Assembly: GCF_040115645.1 (NCBI RefSeq)
Contig: NC_089541.1
Coordinates: 3,658,001-3,722,000 of the forward strand
Length of the DNA stretch: 64,000 nucleotides
Direction of reading: 5' to 3'
DNA from: Euwallacea fornicatus
Lineage: Eukaryota > Arthropoda > Insecta > Coleoptera > Curculionidae
In this document: in pieces, positions 1 through 12,407 of the stretch
Layout of the letters: each line of letters begins with the position of its first letter
Numbering within the stretch: the first letter of the stretch is position 1
The notes under the pieces: generated by a model
The model's input: the letters and a program-made list of their open reading frames with translations, nothing else
Database searches by the model: none
What the model was told of the DNA's origin: nothing
Translations under genes and position numbers: made by a program

Positions 1-2024
1 CTAGTTTAAACTGCACCTGTTGTTGAATTAAAAATTTGTTGATTATAAACTTTCAATGAAATTTAAAACTTTACCTTAAGTTTGAAACTAGAATGTCAAA
101 ATTCACCTTATACCTTTAAGTAAAAGTCCAACCTGATCATATTCAGTGCCAAGTCCATTAGTAAAATGATCATTATTTTTTCTATGAATGAGGAACAAAT
201 AGATTTATTCATATAATTAACAGCATATCCTTTATATTTCTGTCTTTTATTTACTGCTATCCAATGCAATAATAATAGTTAGTTCATATCAACTTTTTCT
301 CCTTAGATACTTTTCAGTGTATCATAAAACCAGTGTTTAATTAAAATTATTATATATTAAAAATAAATAAGTCATAACAAATAAATAAAAGATAAATCTA
401 AATAATTGATCCAATCCTTATTTTCCCATTTATATTCACTTTAACGGTGACAGCATCAAGGTGCACCTACAATCAATACATTCTTGTAAGCAACTTGTGT
501 GTCAGGAAGGTGCCCTTTTCTTTCTACAACAGCATTGAAGCCTTGTCCATAGTCAGAGTATTTGAAAATCCTGACAGTACTGCCAATTTCATGAAGAGAG
601 TGTGTGGTTTCCATCACAGTATCCTTGTTTGGAGTGGTGTTCATCAGTATGAAGGTATCCTCCTGGCATGGGTTGTAGCTGTGGTATTGAGAGAAAGCGC
701 TAACAGCGGCGATAAGTCAAGTGAAGGCGAGGATTTGGGAATATTTATTATAAAATCCATTTCATCATAAAAGTTTAGAAATAATTGTCTACTTAAAGCT
801 GAAATTTATTATTTAATCATATTTATTTTGTACATTTTAAAATATTTTTATTTAACGTAGGTAGTCAACTATAAACTTTGTGCTGTAGTGTAAACATTTT
901 TGGTCTTTTTTATATAGTCAATAAAAAGCTTTTAATTGCGACCTTCTGTCGTAACGACCCGTCAATAAACACTTAGTGTAGATATTGATTATTGATTGCA
1001 ATTAATATTCGCCGAAATATGTTAAATAAGTGTTATAGACAGTTAAAACTGAAAGAGTGTCAAGAATAGTCTAGGTGAATATGCTTATTTGGTACAATTA
1101 TTTAACATTGTCCGAAGGATAATCATGTAGTTATCTTATTATTTGTATCTGATAAAAAATATTTTGTGAATGATGTAGAGTAGCAGTAATTGGCAGCAAC
1201 ATCACAGGTGTAATGATTAGTACTGATGTGTCTAAATTAATAAAAAAAAGCTCACGAAGGTAGTTTGTAAGAAGAGCAAAAAATAAACAGAAGTAGTGGA
1301 AATCCCAATAGTAAAATGATATGCTTGCATACATACGTATATATAAGTAGATATAAAAGAGGGTAAGGAAGGTTGCTACGGGAGAATAGACACTCTGGAA
1401 ATTTACTATTAAAAATACCTATTAAATGTTATTTGTGTCGTATCACGATAGTCAACTAGTAGCTTTAATACCCATAAAAAATACATGAATTCATTTCTTT
1501 CCAATATTATGTGATACTCTTATTCACAAGTAGCGCACAAAATTGAATTTCAAACTATAGACCTACATACTTTATTAACAAATTATTTAATAGTATAACT
1601 GAACTTTTGAGGAGAAACATTATAACATGGAAAACATAATTAATGATCTAGGTGTCACTAAAAACGTGTGGTTAGCACATTGTTAAAAAGTTTGATAATG
1701 ATTGCTGTGTTCTAGATGATTATCTAATTACTATCATATGTTGCTTTTCGGTTATAAATATGTAATTATATCGCGTGGGTTAATTCGAAAGGGAGATCTC
1801 AACCAGCAGAGTATTTTTTCAATGCAGACAGCTAGTTACACTTGAATTTTTCTGCACCGAGTTATTAATTTTATTGTTTCGTGTTTTCGCCATATTTTTA
1901 TCGGAAGTTTACAGTCGTAAAGGTCATATGATTGTTAAATCTCACAAATTTTGAAGAAATATTTTCATAGAAAAGACATTTTATGTAGATCTCATATTAA
2001 TTATATGTACCTATTGTCCTTCAG
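1..2024. other. Non-coding stretch left of the first recognised ACOX3 exon
   Basis: Apart from the cereblon-like fragment near 450-780, no conserved reading frame was recognised. The missing first coding exon of the acyl-CoA oxidase (about 50 residues of the N-terminal alpha domain) was looked for here and not found. It is either further left, outside the window, or too diverged to see by eye. The ATG at 1627 opens only a 19-codon frame with no family resemblance. Confidence 0.5.
447..780 (-). pseudogene. Possible cereblon (LON-domain) pseudogene fragment
   Basis: Read on the minus strand, the frame 644-456 contains HEIGSTVRIFKYSDYGQGFN, which resembles the part of the cereblon LON-like domain just before its usual GRQRF motif. 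That motif is absent. Just upstream, a MPGG in another frame could match the conserved MPGQTLPL of cereblon, so the copy appears frameshifted. The frame ends in a stop after about 62 codons with no splice donor at the expected place. I read this as a decayed fragment and not a working exon. Cereblon is the substrate receptor of a CRL4 ubiquitin ligase. The match is short and was judged by eye. Confidence 0.33.
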
Positions 2025-5000
2025 AATGAACTCTACAAGGAGCTCCAGAAATATCCGGACTACCATTCAGATAACATTCACACTCCAAGTTTCGACGAGC
2101 AACGAAAGAAAGCATGTCGCCAAACTTTTATTTATAAATCCATAGAATTGCTCTCGATTTCTTATTTGATTCAAAATCTAAAATACCCCTCTACAGCGAC
2201 TAGAATCATGATACAACTAGCACCTTCCTCCACCATTAAGTTTGGCGTTACTGACACTCTTTTCAGCAACGTAATTCTTAGTATGGGATCTGCTAGGCAT
2301 GAACATTTTATGAATGATTCGGAGTCAGGCAGGGTAACAATTGCTTCTTCTTGTTAACAAGATCCAACAAAATCTTCCTTCATTATTTTAGATTATTGGC
2401 TGTTACTGTTTAACAGAAATAGCCCATGGCAGTAATGCTAAAGGTATGCAAACAACTGCGACTTTTGACAAAAAAAAGCAGGCATTTATTATGAATAGCA
2501 AGAATTTTGAGTCGGCTAAATGCTGGGCCGGAGGTTTAGGGCAAATGGCCACTCATGCTCTGGTTTATGCGCAATTGATCACTGAAAATGTAAACCATGG
2601 CTTGCACTGTTTTGTGGTCCCTATTAGGGACCCTAAAACACTTCTGCCTTATCCAGGAGTAATTGTCGGGGATTTGGGGGAAAAACTTGGATTGAATGGT
2701 ATTGATAATGGGTAATTTTGCTCTTGGAGTACAAAATAACCACAGCTCAACGATATTTTTCAACAGATTTTTGATGTTTAACAATTACGAAATTCCAAGA
2801 ATAAATCTACTTAATAAAATCGGAGATGTTACCGAGCGAGGTGAATATATAACGCCGTTTAAAGATCCCAGTAAGAGACATGGAGCCGCTCTTGGGTCTC
2901 TCTCAGTTGGGAGGGTCACGATCACTGCTATTTGTGAAGCTTTTGGCGTAAAAGCTTTAACTATTGCGATTAGATATGCAGGTGTGAGAAGGCAATTTGG
3001 ACCCGATGATGATTCAGAAGTACCATTAATGGAATATCAGACACATGTAATGAATTGGTCACTACAACAAATTTATAATAATTATAAAAATTGAGCATTT
3101 TTATTTTTAGCAATATCGACTGCTTCCTTACTTAGCAGCGGCATACGTGCTTAGAATTTTTTCTACGAAATTATTTGAAGTGCAATATCAGTTTTCCATA
3201 GATTCAGTATTAGGAATGAACAGAGAGCAACTACCAGATAGGGGTACAGAATTGCATGCTATATCATCGGCTTCTAAACCGATTTCAGGTTGGACCATGA
3301 AGGAGGCAATTCAGGAGTGTAGAGAGGCATGTGGTGGTCATGGATATTTGAAAGGTAAAAAGATAAATAAAAGTAATATCCAGCTTGTCAACTCAAATTG
3401 TAAAAGAATTTAAGTGGGATATTATGGCTGAATTTTATAACAAAAAACATCAGGTTTCTCAATTGTAAAATTTTTCATGCCATATTTATCTAACAATTTT
3501 ATTACTCTTTAATAGCTATTCGACTAACAATTGAATCTAAAAGGTCCACACTATGATACTCTACATCACTTATTTTGTAAATTTTTCTAATTGCGCGTAT
3601 GTCACTAGTACAACCTAGCTCTGAAATATCAAGCACGTCGCCCTTTACCAAGGCAAAAATATTGTTTGATATTTCCGCATCACTTTTGTCATCATTGTTC
3701 TCTAACGTAACCACCAGCAAACCTTTACTTTTGTCATCCACTCCAAATTTTGATAAGCTCTGACTGATGTTCGATGATGGAGACAAATTATACAAAATTT
3801 CAGTAAATACGCTTTTGGTTGTTTGTTTTTTACTTGTTAACGTTTTATTAGCTGCTATAACCACTTGAAAGGGATCACAGATTAGTTCGGGCTTTATTAT
3901 AGTGCATTGAAGTTCTCCATTCATAATTTGTTTTCGCAGGTCCATGGTGTTTTTAACATTTTCATACAGCTGCATTTTTAAGGTTTTTCCAGTAGACGGA
4001 TCTAATTCTACTGCGTAATATGCCATATTCTAGAATTCATATAAGATTATGAATTTTATGCCTACAAAGGGAAAATTAAAGTTTAGATCTTACCATAGAT
4101 TTTTTACTTTAAAATAAAAAAAAATAAGGTTAGAATTTACCTATCGTTCAGCTGTCGCAATTGTCAGCCCGATTTTTCGAATATTTGATAAGTGTTTATT
4201 GGCTCTAACTACTCTAAACGATTATTTGAGTAGATGGGGTTAAAGGGGTAAAAAATAGGGGTCTTTTGAACAATTTCAATATGAGCTCTGCATTCATAGC
4301 TCCTTATATTCACTTGCCGTAGCACTGCTCATGAATGTTAATCGCCTGGGACCTGCATCGCCAACGTTCATCGTTCTTTTTAGCTGCCGGAATAGGGGAG
4401 ATCCGCAACGACCATGACGCAAACTTAACTTACGAAGGGGAGAATTATGTTTTAATTCAACAAACCAGTAATTGGTTGCTTAAATTGTGGCCGTTAGTGT
4501 TGAAAAATGAACCTATTTCAACACCATTAGAATCGGCAAACTTTTTATCAAACGCAATTCACATACTGCATAACACTAAAATTCGAGCTAGAACTCCAGA
4601 CGAATTATGTTTGCCAGAAAGTACGTGAATTAAATTTCAAGTTTTGTACTCTTTAGACATTAGTTATTTTTAGACATCATTTCTATTTACCAATGGTTAA
4701 CGTGCTTCCTTTTACAACGCACGCACAATAAATTAGAGGCTGAACTACAGCAAGGAAAACATTTGTTCTGGGCCAAAAATGATAATCAAATTTTTTATGC
4801 AAAGGATGTGTCCATAGCGTATATACAAGTTAGTTCATACACGGACGTGTTCAAATAACTGCTTACTGATTAAATTTCTTTTTGCAGCATCTTATGTTAA
4901 AAACAATGTTAGATAAAGTGTCAGAAACAGCCGATCAGGAACTTCGAAACGTTCTGTTGAAATTGTTTGCATTGTATGCACTTTTTTCGTTGGACAAATA

Positions 5001-5345
5001 TCATTTAGGAACGTTATACCAAGGAGGAGTATCCGACGGAGTAGATCTAACAACATTAATCCAAGAATCGATTTTAAAACTCTGTTTTGAACTTAAGAAT
5101 GATGCAGTCTCTCTAGTGGATGTCCTGGCTCCTCCGGATTTCATTCTTAACTCTGTACTGGGACCATCAGATGGACAAGTATAATATTGACTATATGAAG
5201 TTTTGTCGATTTCTTTGAATACCTATTTTAGGTCTATAAAAAACTGCAGTCGGCAGTATTTAGTTCACCATATGCGATGAGCAGGCCAAACTGGTGGCAG
5301 GACGTGACCAATTGGAAAGAAAATGTATTTAAAAACAAGTTGTAG
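2025..5345 (+). CDS. ACOX3: Peroxisomal acyl-CoA oxidase 3 (5' end missing)
   Basis: FAD-dependent oxidase of peroxisomal beta-oxidation that converts acyl-CoA to trans-2-enoyl-CoA and releases H2O2; the ACOX3 branch favours branched-chain substrates. Eight exons join in frame: 2025-2333, 2392-2711, 2767-3046, 3111-3354, 4384-4620, 4674-4828, 4888-5178, 5232-5345 (649 codons plus stop, against about 700 residues for the family). Visible signatures are CLTEIAHGSN in the acyl-CoA dehydrogenase middle domain, GVMVGD-like PGVIVGDLGEKLG, the flavin-region ECREACGGHGYL, and NLTYEGENYVLIQQTSNWLL. The C-terminus is Asn-Lys-Leu, a plausible variant peroxisomal targeting signal. About 50 N-terminal residues are encoded upstream and were not located. 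Intron 3355-4383 contains the antisense TPRKB gene. No frameshift or internal stop was seen. Confidence 0.93.
3502..4026 (-). CDS. TPRKB: EKC/KEOPS complex subunit TPRKB (Cgi121 family)
   Basis: A single intronless frame of 174 codons. Cgi121/TPRKB proteins bind the kinase-like subunit Bud32/PRPK in the KEOPS complex, which makes the t6A modification at position 37 of ANN-decoding tRNAs in the cytosol and nucleus. The length matches the family (about 175 residues). The C-terminal part has the characteristic pattern KGDVLDISEL, then IRAIRKIYKI, then a terminal LLDSIVSRIAIKE. The start ATG at 4026 is the first in frame and gives a natural N-terminus. The gene lies wholly inside the intron of ACOX3 between 3355 and 4383 and runs against it. 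Only about 360 bp separate its ATG from the next ACOX3 exon, so its promoter must lie in the same intron. Confidence 0.88.
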   Translation of the reverse strand: MAYYAVELDPSTGKTLKMQLYENVKNTMDLRKQIMNGELQCTIIKPELICDPFQVVIAANKTLTSKKQTTKSVFTEILYNLSPSSNISQSLSKFGVDDKSKGLLVVTLENNDDKSDAEISNNIFALVKGDVLDISELGCTSDIRAIRKIYKISDVEYHSVDLLDSIVSRIAIKE

Positions 5346-7218
5346 CTTCTTTTTTTCCATGGATGACAATAATTTTTAGTTGTTTTACCAACTTATTGTT
5401 ATATAGAGGGTGTCTTGGTAACTTTGTAACAGGGCGATATCTCTGTTATGGTTAGAGATATTAGTAAATGTTTGGGAGACAGGTTCTTTAGTATGATGAA
5501 ACGCATTATGTATCGGTCTGAATTATGTGTGCGTGTACTTCAGGTAAACATAATAGGTCTATGTACAAATCCAAGGACAATTCCTTAGACATTAAAGTAG
5601 CGTTATCACACTTTTTATCAAGACAAAATTTAAATAGACTTTTCTTTCTTGCTATTATATTTTTGTATAAAAGGATTATTCTGCCTAAACGTCTTTAACT
5701 TTTTCCATATCATCATCAGTGTTCCAAAGTCGGCCTGGGGTGAGTGTGAATGTTGAAGCTGTTGGTGATATAAGGCAGCTCACTGGTAAGCCAAATAGTA
5801 GTCAATTTCGGAGACATTGAGGACTAACCGAATTTCCGGTTGTACTGAATATCGTTCTCCACGCCTTCATTTCAAACGGAACAGCCTGTATATTTTCGCA
5901 TTTTTAGATTCCAGACATTGAAGTTATTCAATAATTATTAGGTCTCTTTATTTATAGTCCTTATGTTTAAATGCCATATGCGATTTTTGACTGCGTAAAA
6001 CTTAGAAGCACACCTGTAATTTCGTTTATACTGTCCTAATACTAGAAATATGTCTGCGGAATGATTAATTATTCTTAATCAAATTTGCAAGGTTGAATGT
6101 TAACTAAAAATAATTTGAAATATGTTTTATAGTTTTACAAGCAATGTGGCTGGTTTTTGGTAAAATAGTGTAGTTAGTAGTAGTAGAAAATGAAAACACA
6201 ATTACAGGCGTTGTTCCGACCTCTATACAGCTAAAAATGGCATATGGCATTTAAAAGTAAGATTTAAGAATAGGGAGCACGAATTATTAGTTAATCACTT
6301 TAATGTGTGGAATCTAAAAATGCGAGAATATATAGGGTATTTCATTTAAAATAAGGATGTTAACAGGGTTTTCCGGTATAATCGGAAACATTAAAAAGAG
6401 TGAAGTCCCATCATATAACGCGTTTCATCAAATCAAACAATTTATGGCGAAAATATTTTTGAATATCCATTCATAACGGAAATATTGTCTTGTAACAGAA
6501 TTACTGTGACACTCTCTATTTTTTTATATACATGGCTATTTGTTATATTATGTAATGTTGCGTATTGTAGTTATACAATTTATAGTTTAATGGGGGGTGT
6601 ATATAAGTATAATTGTTATGCTAAGTTTAAGCGTGATATTGGAACAATTTTTTTAATCAAAAATATAATGTTATTTTTTTAGCAACGAGCGATTTTTTTG
6701 TTCGTGCGCAACTTCCCGTCAAACATTTGACTCCTACATTTGCCCTGTATTCCGTAACTCTTTTCTTTTCAGTCAAGTGAAAAATAAAATGTTAAGAAAA
6801 ACTGGAAAATGGTTTAAGATCTGTTTTTTAGAACCTTCAATAAGTCATAATATGCACTAAAATTTTGAAAATGAACACGTTATGATTAATTAAGTATCTA
6901 GACACTGCGGTGTAAGAAGAACAAAGAGTGGTAAACTAATTTTATTTTGAATTTCTGATCATGATTTAGGCCTGACAGCTGACATAAATAACACAGTTGA
7001 AATCAGACAATTGTAAGGATGTGAATGAAATAGGTTAAGTAAGTTTTGATTTGATTTTAATTCAGTTTTTTTCAAAAAACCAGTTAACTTGAAATGAAAT
7101 ATATACAACGTATGTATATGTGCATTAAAAATCTTCTATCGATAAGTACCAAGTAGCGTAAAAGTTTTGTCAAGTGATCAACTCTCACGAGAAAAACTAA
7201 TTCTATAGAAGTTAAATT
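5346..7218. other. Repeat-rich intergenic stretch
   Basis: Contains the inverted-repeat element described at 5835-6400. A further segment at about 5401-5525 begins with a gggtgtc-type transposon end, and its GATGAAACGC motif recurs inverted near 6420. No conserved coding frame was found. The short frame at 6485-6682 lacks codon structure or homology. Confidence 0.5.
5835..6400. mobile_element. Long inverted-repeat (foldback/MITE-like) element
   Basis: The segment around 5881-5990 (TATTTTCGCATTTTTAGATT, then TTTAAATGCCATATG) recurs as reverse complement at about 6235-6350. Similarity continues outward to about 5835 and 6400 through a TTTCCG motif. Arms are roughly 110-160 bp around a spacer of about 245 bp. 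No transposase frame is visible, so it would be a non-autonomous element. Exact ends and a target-site duplication were not resolved. Confidence 0.6.
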
Positions 7219-10200
7219 ATGGACGAATTTTTAAACATTAATTGGTAAGTAAGCTCATTGTAGGTATACAGGGAATTAGAATGACTAGACGAGCAATTTC
7301 TAATTCTCTTCCTCCCTTGTCTTATTTCAAGACCAGATTGAGATATAAAAATTATTTAAATATAAAACTTATAACACAGTGTTGTTGAATCATGGCTTGA
7401 GCTTAGTACTGCTATATATATATATATATATATATAATACATTTATCCCTTAAATATCTTCTGTATATTTTAGGTGGGTTGTTGGTTTTTTTTTTCCATT
7501 TTCATTTTCTTATTACCTTGGTCCTGACCTCTCAGGACAGAGATGGATTTGTTATTGATACATTAACAACAGTTTTGCAATCATTTTGGGATATCCTCTA
7601 TAGACACATGGCGAGACAATTATTCATTTAATTATAAATTTAAATTAAGCATTAATAAAAATTAGTCACAAGGCAGAATTAATTACAACCCTACTGTATG
7701 GTATTAGTTGCAGGATTTTGTTAATCTAATAATATAGGTATTCTGTAAGACTAAGAGAGATAATTTTTTCTAAATAACACTAAAATCTCACTTTTGACAT
7801 ATCTTGAACTCATTACATAAATATCTTAAAAGAAAAAGATTCAAGTAAGAAATCATACTAGGTATTCCATATATGAGAGTTACAATCTATAATCTTTCTC
7901 TACCATGTTTCAGGAGGCTAAATGTATTATCAACTTTTGACCCTGAAAATGCATTCATCAGTGAGGAAGTTATTGCAGGGTCTTTTGTATACAAAGCCTT
8001 TGAAGACAACTCTCTTTTTGTACCTAAGAAAAAAGTACAAAAGTTAAACAAGCGTTTAAGTGATCGTATACCAGGCGCATCTTCAATAGGAACTAAAAAA
8101 AAATCAGTACTTGATCATTGGGCACATGAGATTTGCTTAAATGCCTTAGAAATATTCAAGTCTGGAAAGGATCCTTCTAAATATTCTCCATCTGAACAAT
8201 TTTCTATAAAGATTTTCAGTGTAAGTTGTAGGAATTAATATTCCATATTCTATACTACAAGCTGTTATATGTTATTTATGTGTGCTTAATAAATTATGCT
8301 ACAACATAAATATAATTCTAGCAATTGAAACCTAAAATTGTCGAGGAGAATAGCTTATACCAAAAATATGCATATGGTGATTGGGTACGAGTTGGGTCGA
8401 AAAAATTCACCTGCAAGATGAAGGCTTTAGTTCCATATGGGCAGTTAGTTTGGGAGGCCAAATGGAAACGACTTACTTCCTACCCACAATTCTATAAAGA
8501 ATTGACGACAATAAATTTAAATTTTGATGAAACTGAAAGTGTTATTGATTTTCAGTGTATCAACAATGTGTTAGATTTGGTAAGGGCCATATATTAAACA
8601 TGGTACTTGACTTGAGTTGCAGATTGCTGTGGTATTTTTTGTCATAAATCCTTGAAGAATTTTCAAAGTACATATTACTAAGGTATTTTTGTGTATGAAA
8701 ATTTGCCAGCGATATATACCTCACTTGCCTAATATATAAATAGATCATATAAAGGAGACCATAACATTGAATATTGTATAAGTTCATAATTACACAAAAT
8801 TAATTTTCCAAAGTACAAACACATTTATATCCATTTTTAGGGAACGGTTCCTAAATTTACACAGCCAAATTTCAAAGGTTGTTGTTATCTGGTGAATACC
8901 TTACCTCAAGGTAAAAATAAGTTGGTAAATTCCAGCTTACCAGGTAAGTTGAAAGACTCGTAAAAATTAACCTATATTATTTAATTATTTGTAAAGGTTA
9001 TTGTTGATAACTTAAAACTTGACAAATTTCTAGTTAGTGATGATAAGACTGTACAGTCGATATTAGAATCTCAGAAGCACATTGATATTGTTGTGTCCCT
9101 TAGTGGTTTGAAATGCATAGCAGACACCAGTGATCTCAAAAAAAGATGGATGATTCCTTTTGTTGTAAAAACAATGCGTGTTCCGAGGGGTATAAGCAGG
9201 TATATTTCTTTATATCAAATTGTCTAAAAAAAAACTTATTTTTTTCTAGAAGATGGAAGTACCTATTCAAAAAATATCGTATTTATCAATAAGCCATTTT
9301 CACAGTATGATATGTCTTGTGTTGATTTGGCTTATATTGGATACAAGAGATTAATCAAAACGAATTTTTGTAAATTTGAAGCTTTTAGGTGTGTGTTAGT
9401 TATGTTTTCATGTTTTTTACTGAAATTATTATTTAAGGAAAATATCAATTTGACTCAGTTCCGTTTTAAACAATTTATTTTAGATACCCCGATCCTTCAG
9501 TGTCCTCTACAAATAGCAATAACTTTTTAAATCCTAAGGGATTTGAGATGGATAGTCCTGATTATGGTAAGAAATTTTTTTTAAATTTCTCTAAAGTCCA
9601 TCTTAGCTTCAATATTCATATCACTCTATTATTTAAACTAAACAACAATTCAAAAGTTACAAACGACGTTTAAGATCGCTTTTACAACTAGATTATATTA
9701 AAATCGTTCAATAGATTCTTGAAATTAAAACGTTAAGATAGGTGCGTGTGCATAATGTTGTACAACACATTCGCAGTCCCATACGTTGGACAAGAAAGTT
9801 GCTTACTATAGGATAGACAAAAAGATCAAGTGCAATGGAGGACTCTTACAGAAAAAAATTCAGGCCGTTTTGTTTTATAGTAGTATACAGATATACCGAG
9901 AAATATATGATAGCCCGAGGCATATTGAATCGATTTTCGACATCAAATTTGAGTCCACAGTATTTTTGTTCGAATCTATCAGCTTTTTCAATACTTTAGT
10001 CTGATATATACTTGAAACAAAGTTTTTAGTTTGTCTCTTATACTTAATTCATGCTGTAGATGTATCGCAACCTATCAATTAAGTTGTAAGTAACGAATGA
10101 GAAACGAACCAGATATACACAAGAAAGAAAAAACTGGAAATCGGTCAAGTCATCATGTTCATATCATTTTTTAACCCTATATATGGTACAACTAAAAGTT

Positions 10201-11490
10201 TACCAAATGCTTATTTTGAAATTTCTAATCGAATTTGTTTCATTAAATATCCGGTATTTGGACTGTAAATGTTATTTTCATCGTTTAAATTAGAGAAAAT
10301 CGGATTTCAAAAAAGTTTTGCATCTATAACTAGTTTGCGGTAATATACTCAAAACACTGTTTATCTTCATTTTTCGATGTTAATTTGTCACATTATGATA
10401 TTTAAGTATGTATTTGAATTTGAATATTTATAACTCAGCTCTGCAAAGAACGTCCATGTCGTTGCGTAGACCTCTGCGTACAGGCTAGCGTCGTTAAATT
10501 GTTTTAAAAGTTTATTTTTTGTTCTAGATGAAGATGTGGATTCAAACACAAGTCATATTATACACCATAATGCTAGTTATAAACTTTGGAACATTAAAAA
10601 AACGTCGTGTCAAAACAATTTGATGAAAAGCAACCAAAAAAATATAGAATTTAATGTACTAGTCCGGAATAAACTCGACGCAGTAGAGGTGAATTTCGTT
10701 TATTTTACTAGGTATTTTGATACATCACAGAGATACTGTATTCTGGTCTGTAACAAAATTATTAATGTAGGTATGAATGTATTTTTAGCGGGTCGAAAAT
10801 GGCGCCTTGCAGCCCCTAATTTTGCGCCCAAAATTAGAGCATCAATTAAAGTTTGGCGCACGAATTCCATCTAAAGAAGAGCTGGCTAAAGACTGGACCT
10901 CCCTCTTCTTTACCCCTTTCTCGAATTTATACCGAGGTTACTTTAAGAATAATACATTTTGTGCCATTAATTGACATTTCGTTTATTTAGTGGGTATAGC
11001 GACAAATGCTAACGAAGTTATATATACCCAGAAGTGCACCATGCAAAAAATTGCGGCTGAGGCACAGACACATTACCAATATAAGCCTCAGTTGAGTTTG
11101 GGAATTTTGCAGAAAGTATTTCAAGAATTAATTAAATTGGAACCCGGACAATATTTAATGCAACATCTGCCGAAACACGAGGCATTCCTTGCCATTAGAA
11201 AGGCAGTTGTTGACGGGTTTGTGTATTCGCAGAGTTCTTTGAAATAATTTTCTTAAAAATATTTTTTTATTTTTAGTGAAGACAAACAAGGAGAAGTATT
11301 TGACCTTCATTCAGAGTCGAATAAAGTATCGGTAAACAATAAACCTAAACCTTGGAGCCCTATCGATGTGAACTTTCTCTTACCTACCTTTGAAGAAGCT
11401 AAGCGAATGCCAGGCATGTTTACTCCTTGCCAGAAGAAGAATAGAAAGAAATTTGGGGTAAATCCGGGAAAAAGTCACACGCGCAAATGA
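7219..11490 (+). CDS. ICE2: Little elongation complex subunit 2 (NARG2/ICE2)-like
   Basis: ICE2 is a core subunit of the little elongation complex that promotes RNA polymerase II transcription of snRNA genes. Ten exons join in phase: 7219-7244, 7914-8220, 8322-8579, 8841-8943, 9034-9189, 9250-9388, 9484-9566, 10528-10770, 10991-11216, 11277-11490 (584 residues). Recognition rests on the C-terminal NARG2_C-type region: YKLWNIKK followed by FNVLVRNKLDAVE, a segment LQKVFQELIKLEPGQYLMQH, and the terminal KPWSPIDVNFLLP with MPGMFTP. The N-terminal part has FVPKKKVQKLNKRLSDR. Exon 1 codes only eight full codons. The donor at 9190 was chosen over the one at 9200 because only it keeps frame into the next exon. 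The 3' end of exon 8 is similarly phase-driven and less certain. Confidence 0.75.
7413..7436. repeat. (TA)n microsatellite
   Basis: About twelve uninterrupted TA units in the first intron of the ICE2-like gene. Confidence 0.95.
9567..10527 (+). other. Longest downstream ICE2 intron, no feature recognised
   Basis: A 961-bp intron between exons 7 and 8. The 72-codon frame at 9786-10004 has no homology signature, and no clear inverted repeats or transposase remnants were seen by eye. Confidence 0.5.
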
Positions 11491-12407
11491 CAAAAACAAC
11501 GCAGGAATAGATTTATAAATGATTTATTTAATTAATGTTAAGCAATAAACAAAACACTATTAATAAGAAATTTCTACATCATTGACGTCGCATCATTTCC
11601 CAAATTGTTAAAACCTTTACCACAAATTTGACAAATGTTGCGCAAACACAAATAATTTCAACTCAAGAGAAAATCAAAACAAATCTTACAGAATGTTAAT
11701 AATATACCCAAAAATCCTAAAAATGTTAATATGTTCTATACGTTTGAGGCGGATTGTTCATTTCTTTTATTTTGTTTGGGAATAACATTTCGCCCACACG
11801 TAGAGGTTGTTGGATTAGTGGAATTGCACACTTTCCAGTTAATTTGAAATGAAAGAAAAAGTCAGGGATGGGGACGAAATCTCTCGTTAACATTTCAATG
11901 ACAAACTTGTCACCTTCTTCATAACATAGGAAATATTAATATAAAAATTGAAATTAATAGATACTGCTAATTCCCAACAATTGACAGACAAATTTTCAAA
12001 ATGCTTCACGTTTTTACATATTCATATTCCACTTGCTTCAATACTTAATTTTCATTATCTTAGGTTGTGAAGATATTCACAAATTTGTCACCAAAATATT
12101 TATGAGGGTGGTCATTCAAGTCTTTAGTAAGGGGTGAATGGTGTTCTTAGTTACCCTTAACTGAGAATAGTCTGCTACTTAACTGCTCCAGCAAGCCCTA
12201 TATTTGTGTGAGGTATTATTCACAAGTAAAATAAGGCTAAAAATGTTAATTATGTACACTGTAGACATTAAGTATCAAGACAATGGGAAAAGGTAATGGC
12301 AAATCAAAGATTTAAGAGCTGTTCCAGTTTAAATAAAACTATAAGATAGGAAAAATACAGTCTGTTCTTTTTTTTTTTAATTAGTATGTATGTTATTAAA
12401 TTTAAAC
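11491..12407. other. Convergent 3' region between ICE2-like and Rpn6
   Basis: AT-rich sequence shared by the 3' ends of two genes that point at each other. An AATAAA-type signal lies shortly after the ICE2 stop (near 11544). No coding frame was recognised. Confidence 0.5.

Noticed and set aside
5179..5231. Premature stop of ACOX3 after GPSDGQV
   Set aside because: It is a normal 53-bp GT-AG intron; the last exon continues in frame to 5345.
7413..7436. TA run as a regulatory TATA region
   Set aside because: It is a simple dinucleotide repeat inside an intron, not placed at a transcription start.
9786..10004. 72-codon frame in an ICE2 intron
   Set aside because: Skipping it keeps the ICE2 phase; no transposase or other family motif.
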